Under the pieces are notes generated by a model. It had not been told where the DNA came from. It saw nothing but the letters and a program-made list of their open reading frames with translations, and did no database searches. A stretch of 45,792 nucleotides of DNA from CAISDA01 sp050258555 (GTDB taxonomy: Bacteria > Bacteroidota > Ignavibacteria > UBA10030 > UBA8401): assembly GCA_050258555.1 (NCBI GenBank), contig JBLMZA010000106.1:1-45792 (forward strand), given 5' to 3'. How positions within the stretch are numbered: the first letter of the stretch is position 1; every line of letters begins with the position of its first letter. Shown here in pieces: positions 26,009 through 33,494 of this stretch. Made by a program: the position numbers and the translations under genes.

Positions 26009-27018
26009 ACGCCGTTCACGACGTTCATGCGTGCCCCCCGATCGAATGCCTGTATGTTCCCGGCCGTCGTCTCCAGAATGCGCTCGACGGCTTCCACGCT
26101 GTCGAAGGCCATATGCGGCGTAATGATGACGTTTTCCATCTTCAGCAGGATGTTCTTCTGGAGCAGCGCCTGGAGCTTTTCCACCGGCACGTTGCGCGTG
26201 AGCATCTGGTTTTCCTCCTTCACCAGCTCTTCGCCCTCGAACACATCGAGCCCCGCGCCGCCGAAGATGCCCGTATTGAGCCCGTAGTGGAGCGCCTCGG
26301 TTTCGATCAGATCGCCGCGCGCGGTATTGATAAAGAGCGCGCCTTTTTTCACCGTGCGTATGTTGCCCATGTTGATCATCCGGCGCGTCGACAGGTTCGA
26401 GGGACAGTGCAGCGTGATGATATCGGAGCGCGAAAGGAGCTCATCGAGCGGCACGTATGCGAACTCGAGCGTCTCGGCCAGGAAGTGATTCTGCTTCACG
26501 TCGTAGGCGATCACATTGAGCCCGAAGCCCCGGGCCATGCGGATCACATGGAGCCCGATGGAGCCGGCGCCGATCACGCCCAGGGTCTTGCCTTTGAGGT
26601 CGAACCCGCGCAGTCCCTCGAGCGAAAAATCGTTGCGCAGCGTCCGCACGTACGCCTTATGGATGTTGCGCGAGAGTGAAAGAATGAGGGCGAATGTGTG
26701 CTCGGCCACGGTGTTCTCGCCGTAGTACGGCACATTGCACACGGGAATCTTTCGGGCGGCGGCCGCTTCGACATCGATGTGGTTGAATCCCGTGCTGCGC
26801 GTCGTGATGAGCGCCAGATTCGGCATCGATGCGATCAGCTCCGCACCAATCTGCGAATAGATGAAGACCGAGAGGGCGTCGGCGCCGGCGAATTTTTCCC
26901 CCGGCACTTCATGCAGCGCGTCGGCATAAAAGGACAGCTCGTATTTCTTCCCCAGGATCCGGCGAAGGTATTTTTCCTCCGACTTCGGGGTTTCAAAAAA
27001 TGCGATCGTCTTCAGCAT
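26005..27018 (-). CDS. D-isomer 2-hydroxyacid dehydrogenase (D-lactate dehydrogenase-like)
   Basis: A 337-residue NAD(P)-dependent dehydrogenase. The Rossmann motif GVIGAGSIGLHVIRMA (about 150-165) is followed by an acidic residue in AYDVK, pointing to NAD preference. The catalytic Arg is in NTARGD, the Glu in GLDVFEGEE and the His in ITPHMAF. The RSTGFNHIDVEAA and VPYYGENTVAEHTFAL blocks resemble D-lactate dehydrogenases, which reduce pyruvate to D-lactate in fermentation. Its ATGA overlap with corA and its 49-base gap from the hemerythrin gene place it in a redox-linked operon. Confidence 0.9.
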   Translation of the reverse strand: MLKTIAFFETPKSEEKYLRRILGKKYELSFYADALHEVPGEKFAGADALSVFIYSQIGAELIASMPNLALITTRSTGFNHIDVEAAAARKIPVCNVPYYGENTVAEHTFALILSLSRNIHKAYVRTLRNDFSLEGLRGFDLKGKTLGVIGAGSIGLHVIRMARGFGLNVIAYDVKQNHFLAETLEFAYVPLDELLSRSDIITLHCPSNLSTRRMINMGNIRTVKKGALFINTARGDLIETEALHYGLNTGIFGGAGLDVFEGEELVKEENQMLTRNVPVEKLQALLQKNILLKMENVIITPHMAFDSVEAVERILETTAGNIQAFDRGARMNVVNGV

Positions 27019-27067
27019 AGGCCCGTTTCCCCGTTTCCGATCGTGTGTCTGTGCGTGCGAGGTCTTC

Positions 27068-27481
27068 CTAGATGACTCCTTTTCCGTTGAAATGCGAGGT
27101 GTAGCGTTTGTCGGTTCCCTGTATATGGAAGCCGAGCCACTGCTTCAGGAACTGCAGCACTTCGACCGACATCACCAGCTCGCCCGAGGCGTACTGCTTC
27201 TGCATCTCGAGCACTTTGGCCGTGAGCGTATCATGCTCCTTCTTGTGCGCGGCCGCCTCCGATGCGGAATAGCCGTGCTGCGCCATGAGCTTTTCTTCAT
27301 AGGCAAAATGCGTCTGCGTGTAGCGCACGAGATCGGCGAACGTTTTTTCGAGTGCCGCCTTGCCCTGCCCCACGCGCATCGCATCATGGAGTTCGTTGAT
27401 CATCGCAATGAGACGCTTGTGCTGCGCGTCGATTTCCGAAATATTGACACTCAGATCGTTCGACCAGTCGATTAATGCCAT
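27068..27481 (-). CDS. Bacteriohemerythrin
   Basis: A 137-residue four-helix diiron protein that binds O2. The full ligand set is visible: H21 (AQHKRL), H58 and E62 (HFAYE), H79 and H83 (HKKEH), and H119 and D124 (HIQGTD). Length and motif spacing match single-domain bacterial hemerythrins, which store, sense or scavenge oxygen. It is encoded 43 bases after nfnB and 49 bases before the D-lactate dehydrogenase gene, suggesting that it protects oxygen-sensitive redox enzymes. Confidence 0.95.
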   Translation of the reverse strand: MALIDWSNDLSVNISEIDAQHKRLIAMINELHDAMRVGQGKAALEKTFADLVRYTQTHFAYEEKLMAQHGYSASEAAAHKKEHDTLTAKVLEMQKQYASGELVMSVEVLQFLKQWLGFHIQGTDKRYTSHFNGKGVI

Positions 27482-27524
27482 GTGTATGCCCTGCTCCTTC
27501 TGCTGTATGTAGTGGTGGTGGAGT

Positions 27525-28943
27525 TCAGCGTGAACGAAGATACTCGTCGATCGAGGCCGCGGCCTCCTTGCCCGCGCCCATGGCCTTGATGACGGTGGCG
27601 GCGCCGATCACGATGTCGCCGCCGGCCCACACGCCTTCGCGCGATGTCTTTCCGGCGCCGTCGGCGATGATGTTGCCGTATTTCGTCGTCGAGAGTCCCG
27701 GCGTCGTCTTATTGATCAAAGGGTTCGAGCCGTTGCCGATGGCGATGATCGCCGCGCCGACATCGAGCACGAATTCGCTGCCTTCAACCGGCACCGGTTT
27801 GCGGCGGCCAGAGGCGTCGGGCTCGCCCAGTTCCATCTTCTGGCATTCGATGCCGGTGAGCCATCCGTCGCTGCCAAGGAAGCGCACGGGATTGGTCAGA
27901 AGCAGGAACTCGATGCCTTCATCCTCGCCGTGATGAATCTCTTCCTTGCGCGCCGGCATCTCGGCATGCGAGCGCCGGTAGATGATGTAGACTTTCTCGG
28001 TCCAGGGCAGGCGCTTGGCCGTGCGCGCCGAATCCATGGCCGTATTGCCGCCGCCGATCACGGCGATGTTCTTTGCCATGGGCACCGGCGTATCGGATTC
28101 GCCCGGGAAGACGAATCCCTTCATGAGATTGACGCGCGTCAGAAACTCGTTGGCCGAATAGACGCCGTTCAGGTTCTCACCAGGAATGCCCATGAAGTAC
28201 GGCAGTCCGGCGCCCGTGCCGATGAAGACCGCATCGAAGCCGTCCTCGTTCATCAGTTCGTCGACCGTGCGCGTCATGCCGACCACGAAGTCGCATTCGA
28301 TCTTCACGCCGAGCGCTTTGAGATAGTCGACTTCGGCTTCGACGATCGCCTTGGGCAGACGGAATTCCGGGATGCCGTAGACCAAGACGCCTCCGGCTTT
28401 GTGGAGCGCCTCGAAGATCGTGACATCATGTCCCTGTTTGGCCAGATCGCCCGCGCAGGTCAGACCGGCGGGACCCGCGCCGATAATGGCGACTTTCTTT
28501 CCCGTCGGGGCGGGAAGTTCCGGAAGCGGCATCGAGCCCGAATTGCGCTGCCAGTCGGCCACGAAGCGTTCCAGGCGGCCGATCGCGACCGGCTCGTTCT
28601 TTCCCCCGACCACGCAGACCGCCTCGCACTGGTCTTCCTGCGGACAGACGCGGCCGCAGACGGCCGGCAGCGCGTTGGTTTCCTTGAGCGTGCGCGCGGC
28701 CAGGTCGAAATTGCCGAGCGCGACATGATAAATGAAATCCGGAATCTTCACATTCACCGGGCATCCGGCCACGCACTTCGGATTCTTGCACTGCAGACAG
28801 CGGTCGGCTTCCTCCATCGCCGCTTCGGGCGTATAGCCCAGCGGCACTTCAAGAAAGTTCTTCGCCCGCACCAAGGGTTCCTGCTCCGGCATCGGATGCC
28901 GCGGAATTTTCATCCGCTCTTTGTTCGATAATTTCTTTTCCAT
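27525..28943 (-). CDS. NfnB-like NADPH oxidoreductase (GltD/SudA family)
   Basis: A 472-residue flavoprotein with an N-terminal Fe-S domain. Two cysteine clusters, CLQCKNPKCVAGCP (about 50-65) and CGRVCPQEDQCEAVC (about 95-110), bind [4Fe-4S] centres. The FAD motif is AIIGAGPAGLTCAGDL and the NADP motif AVIGGGNTAMDSART; a final GGDIVIGAATVIKAMGAGK closes the FAD site. The gene pair with NfnA immediately upstream indicates the large subunit of the electron-bifurcating NADH-dependent ferredoxin:NADP+ oxidoreductase, although such pairs are also annotated as sulfide dehydrogenase (SudAB) or glutamate synthase small chain. No glutamate synthase large chain is adjacent. Confidence 0.88.
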   Translation of the reverse strand: MEKKLSNKERMKIPRHPMPEQEPLVRAKNFLEVPLGYTPEAAMEEADRCLQCKNPKCVAGCPVNVKIPDFIYHVALGNFDLAARTLKETNALPAVCGRVCPQEDQCEAVCVVGGKNEPVAIGRLERFVADWQRNSGSMPLPELPAPTGKKVAIIGAGPAGLTCAGDLAKQGHDVTIFEALHKAGGVLVYGIPEFRLPKAIVEAEVDYLKALGVKIECDFVVGMTRTVDELMNEDGFDAVFIGTGAGLPYFMGIPGENLNGVYSANEFLTRVNLMKGFVFPGESDTPVPMAKNIAVIGGGNTAMDSARTAKRLPWTEKVYIIYRRSHAEMPARKEEIHHGEDEGIEFLLLTNPVRFLGSDGWLTGIECQKMELGEPDASGRRKPVPVEGSEFVLDVGAAIIAIGNGSNPLINKTTPGLSTTKYGNIIADGAGKTSREGVWAGGDIVIGAATVIKAMGAGKEAAASIDEYLRSR

Positions 28944-28995
28944 GTGTATGACTGCTTCTTTATCTTGTTGCAAAAAAATGATTCCGGGAACCTGC

Positions 28996-29856
28996 TTACC
29001 AGGCCGCCGTTTCGCGCTGTTCCTGTGCGCGGCAGAGTTTTTCGAAATGCTCCATCGAGAGTTTCTCCTGGGGCGAATACATTTTCTGGCGCGCCACCAG
29101 GAGCTCGAAGTCCACTTTGTGCGCATCGAACTCCGGTCCGTCCACACAGGCGAACTGCACCGTATCGCCCACCATCACGCGGCAGGCGCCGCACATGCCC
29201 GTGCCGTCCATCATGATCGGGTTCAGGCTCACAAGCGTCGAAACGCCGGCCGGGCGCGTCAGATCGGCCACGGCCTTCATCATCACCACAGGCCCGATGG
29301 CGAGCACGACATCCATCGCTTCTTTTCCTTCGAGCATCTGTTTCAGGATCGTCGTCACGAAGCCCTTCGTTCCGCAGCTGCCGTCGTCGGTGGCGATGCG
29401 CACCTCATCCGAGACCGCGCGCATTTCCTCCTCCATGATCAATAGCTCCTTCGAGCGGGCACCGATGATGGAGATCGTTTTGTTGCCGACGAGCTTGTGG
29501 GCGCGCACGATCGGGTGGATGGCCGCGATGCCGAAGCCTCCCCCCAATGCGACGAGCGTTTTGCCCGGCTCGACGTGGCTTGGAACGCCCAAGGGGCCGA
29601 CCACATCCAAGAGTGCATCGCCGGCTTTCATCCGGCTCATCATCGTGGTGGTCTTTCCGATCGCCTGCACATAGAGCGTGATCGTTCCGTTCTTCTCATC
29701 CCAGTCGGCAAGCGTGATCGGGATGCGCTCGCCGTCTTCGGCAAGACGCAAAATGACGAACTGTCCCGCCTTCGCCTTGCGCGCGATATGGGGAGCCTGG
29801 ATGACGTAGCGGTAGACTTTTGCAGCAAGGTCGTTTTTTTCAACGATGGTAAACAT
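28996..29856 (-). CDS. NfnA-like ferredoxin:NADP+ reductase subunit (SudB family)
   Basis: A 286-residue FAD/NAD-binding protein of the ferredoxin reductase fold. The FAD domain (1-100) carries ERIPITLAD and the nucleotide domain begins LVALGGGFGIAAIHPI. Near the C-terminus DGTGMCGACRVMVG and a later FACVDGPEFD supply the cysteines and Asp that ligate a [2Fe-2S] cluster, as in NfnA and dihydroorotate dehydrogenase B electron-transfer subunits. The start is ATG at 29856 (MFTIVEKNDLA). It lies 25 bases after a DUF2721 membrane protein gene and 52 bases before nfnB. Confidence 0.88.
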   Translation of the reverse strand: MFTIVEKNDLAAKVYRYVIQAPHIARKAKAGQFVILRLAEDGERIPITLADWDEKNGTITLYVQAIGKTTTMMSRMKAGDALLDVVGPLGVPSHVEPGKTLVALGGGFGIAAIHPIVRAHKLVGNKTISIIGARSKELLIMEEEMRAVSDEVRIATDDGSCGTKGFVTTILKQMLEGKEAMDVVLAIGPVVMMKAVADLTRPAGVSTLVSLNPIMMDGTGMCGACRVMVGDTVQFACVDGPEFDAHKVDFELLVARQKMYSPQEKLSMEHFEKLCRAQEQRETAAW

Positions 29857-29881
29857 GCGTGTCACATCTTTCGTATTGTTT

Positions 29882-30280
29882 CTACACTTTTTCTTCCTCG
29901 ATGTCGCGGAGGTGGACATTTAAAGCATCGACAGAAATCTTGATTTCTCGAATCGTAAAGACAAGCGAGAGCGCCATGAGCACGAGGCTTGCGCCGAAGA
30001 CGTACTGGGCGGCCGGGACGTTGCCGATAAACAGCAGGAACATCGCCACCACGCACAGAAGCAGGCTTCCGATGCCGAGCCCCTGCATGTCGCGGATCAG
30101 GTAGACGCGCTTGCGCAGATTCTTGATCTGCATGATGATATGCGGATCGGGCTGCCGCCTGTACTGCGCCTTCAAGTCGCGGATGAGCGCGGCCAGCGCC
30201 AGAAACCGGTTCGTGTATGCAAGCAGCAGAAGCGAGATTGCCGGAAACAACAGGGCCGGCGTCGTGATATTGAAATCCAT
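29882..30280 (-). CDS. DUF2721-family membrane protein
   Basis: A 132-residue protein with three hydrophobic helices (about 8-28, 67-88 and 92-110) separated by a cytoplasmic segment rich in Arg, with RDLKAQYRRQPDPHIIMQIKNLRKR. This layout, with the long amphipathic loop after helix 1, matches DUF2721. Function unknown. It is the first gene of the unit that continues with nfnA and nfnB, so a link to membrane redox chemistry is possible but unproven. Confidence 0.75.
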   Translation of the reverse strand: MDFNITTPALLFPAISLLLLAYTNRFLALAALIRDLKAQYRRQPDPHIIMQIKNLRKRVYLIRDMQGLGIGSLLLCVVAMFLLFIGNVPAAQYVFGASLVLMALSLVFTIREIKISVDALNVHLRDIEEEKV

Positions 30281-30392
30281 GATGGTCTTGGCTGATCTTC
30301 AACCGGGAAAAATTTCGAATACGGTAAAGTACAAAAAAAAAGGCACAAAGTCCGCTCTTTTCCTCTCTCTTTTTTAGGGCGCCGATTTTCCT

Positions 30393-30423
30393 TTTGGATT
30401 TTCTGGAATTCATCGTATCTTAC
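30393..30423 (+). promoter_or_regulatory. Promoter-like motif for tex
   Basis: TTTG (30393-30396), a 19-base spacer and TATCTTAC (30416-30423) match the Bacteroidota consensus except for the last two bases. The leader to the tex ATG would be about 48 bases. The rest of the 197-base divergent spacer (30281-30477) shows only A-rich sequence upstream of the DUF2721 gene. Confidence 0.5.
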
Positions 30424-30477
30424 TTGCTCTGTTTTTCACCATCTTCATTACTACAATCTTAAAGCAGTGTGTGTCTC

Positions 30478-32736
30478 ATGATCAATATTCCTCAGTTACT
30501 TTCCAAAGAATTAAGCCTGCTTCCCTCGCAGGTCACGAGCGCGCTGGCGCTCCGGGCCGAAGGCGGCACGCTGCCGTTCATCGCGCGCTACCGCAAAGAA
30601 GCCACCGGTGAAATGAATGAAATTCAGCTGCGCGATCTCTTCGACCGCTGCGACTATCTGACCGAGCTGGAAGAGCGCAAAGCGACCATCCTGAAATCGA
30701 TCGAAGACCAGGGCAAGCTCACCGACGAATTGCGCGCGCAGATCGAAGCCTGCCTGCAGAAGACGGAGCTCGAAGACCTCTACCTGCCCTACAAGCCCAA
30801 GAAACGCACGCGCGCCACGATCGCCAAGGAAAAGGGCCTGGAACCCCTGGCCGACTACATACGCGCCAAGAACAATCCCGATGCCAAGCGCGTCAATCTC
30901 GACAAGGAAGCCGAAAAATATCTCTCCGACGAAAAGGGCGTCAAGAGCGTTCAGGAAGCCCTCTCCGGCGCCTCGGACATTCTGGCCGAGGAAGTCTCGG
31001 AGAAGGCCGAGTACCGCGCCTTCCTGCGCGAGTATTTCCTGAATGAGGGCATCTTCACATCCACGATCGATGAAAAGAAACATCCCGTGGGCACGACGAA
31101 ATACGAAATGTACCGCGACTACAAGGTGCGCGTGAAGGACATCCAGCCGCACAACATGCTGGCCCTGCGGCGCGGAGAATCCGAAGAAGTTGTGCAGTTC
31201 GATCTCCTCTTCGACGAGCAGTTCGTGGAGCAGTATCTGGAAGGAAAGGAAATCGTCGCGCAGGTGGCAAGCGTGCGCGAGTTCTACCGCGCGATGCTCA
31301 AGGACGCCTTCGAACGGCTCATGCGCGCCACATTGATCGGCGATGCGCGCCTGGAGAAAAAGGAGACGGCCGATACCGAATCGATCAAGACGTTCGAGGC
31401 CAACTTGCGCGAACTCCTCCTGGCCTCACCCGCCGGCATGAAGCCCACGCTCGGCGTCGATCCCGGATTCCGCACCGGATGCAAGGTGGTGGCGATCGAC
31501 GAGACGGGCAAGTTTCTCGAGTATCACGCGATCTTCCCGCATACATCGGGCGAAGCGCAGCGCGAGGCCGGCGCCCGGCTCATTCTCTCCCTGATCGACA
31601 AGTACGGAATCGAACTGATCGCCATCGGCAACGGCACTGCAGGAAGAGAGACGGAAGAATTCATCACGCAGACGATCAAAAAGCTGAAGAAGAAGCCCGT
31701 CACGGTGATCGTGAACGAATCGGGTGCGTCGGTGTATTCGGCAAGCCAGGTGGCGATCGACGAATTCGGCGATCTCGATCTGACCGTGCGCGGCGCCGTC
31801 TCGATCGGCCGAAGGTTGCAGGACCCGCTTGCCGAGCTGGTGAAGATCGATCCGAAGTCGATCGGCGTCGGCCAGTATCAGCACGACGTCGACCAGCGCA
31901 TGCTCAAAAAGAAACTCGAAGAGACGGTCGAATCCTGCGTGAACTATGTGGGCGTCGATCTCAACATGGCCTCGAAGGAGCTCCTGAGCTACGTGGCCGG
32001 CGTCAATTCCGGCCTCGCCAAGTCGATCGTCACCTACCGCAACGAGAACGGCGCATTCAAGAGCCGCGAAGAGCTGCGCAATGTGCCGAAATTCGGTCCC
32101 AAGGCATTCGAACAGGCGGCGGGATTTTTACGGATCCGCGGCGGAAAGAATCCCCTCGACAACTCGGCCGTCCATCCTGAAAGCTATCCGATCGCAGAAC
32201 AGATCCTGGCCGATCTGAAGATGCCGCTCGAAGAGATCTCGAAATCGCCCGAGGCGCTCGACAAGGTCAACATCAAAAAGTACGTGACGGAGACCGTGGG
32301 CGAGCCCACGCTGCGCGACATCATCAGCGAGCTCAAGAAGCCGGGACGCGATCCGCGCGCCGAATTCCGCTATGCCACGTTCAAGGAAGGCGTCACCGAG
32401 ATCAAGGACTTGACCGTCGGCATGGAGCTTGAAGGCGTCGTGACGAATGTCGCCAACTTCGGCGCCTTCGTCGATATCGGCGTGCATCAGGACGGGCTCG
32501 TGCATATTTCGCAGCTGGCCGACCGCTATGTCACGGATGCCAAGACGGTGGTGAAAGTGGGACAGATCGTGAAGGTGCGCGTGCTGGAAGTGAACGAGGG
32601 CCTGAAGCGCATCGCGCTCACGATGAAATCGCCCGGCGCCTCCAACGCTCCCGGCGGAGGACCGCGGCCCAAGGCGCAGGCGCCCGAGCCCACATATACG
32701 CTCAACGACCTGAAGGCGAAGTTCGGCAGCCGCTGA
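30478..32736 (+). CDS. tex: Tex-family S1 RNA-binding transcription accessory protein
   Basis: A 752-residue cytoplasmic nucleic acid-binding protein, of the normal family length. The N-terminal helical Tex region has FIARYRKEATGEMNEIQLRDL. The YqgF-like domain starts at TLGVDPGFRTGCKVVAID (about 325). A helix-hairpin-helix block is MASKELLSYVAGVNSGLAKSIV with FGPKAFEQAAGFLRI, and a C-terminal S1 domain (about 645-720) reads VGMELEGVVTNVANFGAFVDIG. ATG at 30478 is preferred over the GTG three codons earlier. Family members affect transcription and RNA turnover. It has its own promoter motif and a terminator. Confidence 0.96.
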   Translation: MINIPQLLSKELSLLPSQVTSALALRAEGGTLPFIARYRKEATGEMNEIQLRDLFDRCDYLTELEERKATILKSIEDQGKLTDELRAQIEACLQKTELEDLYLPYKPKKRTRATIAKEKGLEPLADYIRAKNNPDAKRVNLDKEAEKYLSDEKGVKSVQEALSGASDILAEEVSEKAEYRAFLREYFLNEGIFTSTIDEKKHPVGTTKYEMYRDYKVRVKDIQPHNMLALRRGESEEVVQFDLLFDEQFVEQYLEGKEIVAQVASVREFYRAMLKDAFERLMRATLIGDARLEKKETADTESIKTFEANLRELLLASPAGMKPTLGVDPGFRTGCKVVAIDETGKFLEYHAIFPHTSGEAQREAGARLILSLIDKYGIELIAIGNGTAGRETEEFITQTIKKLKKKPVTVIVNESGASVYSASQVAIDEFGDLDLTVRGAVSIGRRLQDPLAELVKIDPKSIGVGQYQHDVDQRMLKKKLEETVESCVNYVGVDLNMASKELLSYVAGVNSGLAKSIVTYRNENGAFKSREELRNVPKFGPKAFEQAAGFLRIRGGKNPLDNSAVHPESYPIAEQILADLKMPLEEISKSPEALDKVNIKKYVTETVGEPTLRDIISELKKPGRDPRAEFRYATFKEGVTEIKDLTVGMELEGVVTNVANFGAFVDIGVHQDGLVHISQLADRYVTDAKTVVKVGQIVKVRVLEVNEGLKRIALTMKSPGASNAPGGGPRPKAQAPEPTYTLNDLKAKFGSR

Positions 32737-32772
32737 GCGATCGTGGTCACATATTCCCGATTGAACAACGAC

Positions 32773-32811
32773 AAAGCCCGCACCGGTGAACCGAGACCGA
32801 GTGCGGGCTTT
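32773..32811. terminator. Bidirectional terminator between tex and the PGRP amidase gene
   Basis: AAAGCCCGCAC (32773-32783) pairs with GTGCGGGCTTT (32801-32811). It sits in the 95-base convergent spacer, 36 bases after the tex stop and 20 bases after the end of the opposing gene. A small inner stem CGGT/ACCG lies in the loop. Confidence 0.75.
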
Positions 32812-32831
32812 GCGCATTGCGGATGTTGGTG

Positions 32832-33452
32832 TTACTTCGAAAGATTCGCCTTCACTTCCTCCCTGAAAAATCCGCTCTTCACATACGGATAGAGATATTT
32901 TCCCGGGCAGACCGTGCCCGTGGCCACGTCGCGATGCGAACGGATGCTGTCTGTCGGCACATGATATGTTTTTGCAAGCCAGGTCATCATCGAGACGATC
33001 GTTTCCAACTGGCGCGGCGTCGGCGTGATGTCCTCATAGTTGCCGAGCACGCAAATGAGCGCGTTGCCTGCCGGATCATATTGCGTATTGGTGTCGCCGG
33101 CAAAGCGGATATCGCGTCCCTCGTACACGTTGCCGTCCAGATCGATGATGTAGTGATAGGGAATGTCGATCCAGTGTTTTTCCGAGCGCGACCAGCTCTG
33201 GAGGTTCCGGAGATACCTGATCACGTCCTTGTCGCGCGTGAATGTTTCCCCTCCATGGTGCAGCGTGATCGATGTGATCGTATGCTTGCGCGCCACGGAG
33301 TCCGGAGCGGGCGTGCCGCCCCATTCCTTCATCGTCATGATCGACTGGGGAATCTGCACGGGCGGCTTCACGGCCTCGGCTGTTTCATGCGTCGAGGAAC
33401 ATCCGGCCGCCAGGAGTGCGGCTGCAATCAGTGAGAGAATCGTGTGTTTCAT
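32832..33452 (-). CDS. PGRP/Amidase_2-family N-acetylmuramoyl-L-alanine amidase, lipoprotein
   Basis: A 206-residue peptidoglycan amidase. The signal peptide ends in the lipobox LAAGC, so Cys18 should be lipidated. Zinc ligands of the PGRP fold are visible: H65/H66 in ITLHHGG, H173 in RSHRDV and C182 in TVCPGKY; WIDIPYHYIIDLDGNVYEGRD is the core strand and substrate loop. It cleaves the bond between MurNAc and L-Ala, probably at the outer membrane. It lies 42 bases after the DUF5686 gene and is likely cotranscribed with it. Confidence 0.92.
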   Translation of the reverse strand: MKHTILSLIAAALLAAGCSSTHETAEAVKPPVQIPQSIMTMKEWGGTPAPDSVARKHTITSITLHHGGETFTRDKDVIRYLRNLQSWSRSEKHWIDIPYHYIIDLDGNVYEGRDIRFAGDTNTQYDPAGNALICVLGNYEDITPTPRQLETIVSMMTWLAKTYHVPTDSIRSHRDVATGTVCPGKYLYPYVKSGFFREEVKANLSK

Positions 33453-33494
33453 CTATTGCCTTTCGTTATTGTGTATGACTGCGTTGGTGGTGTT

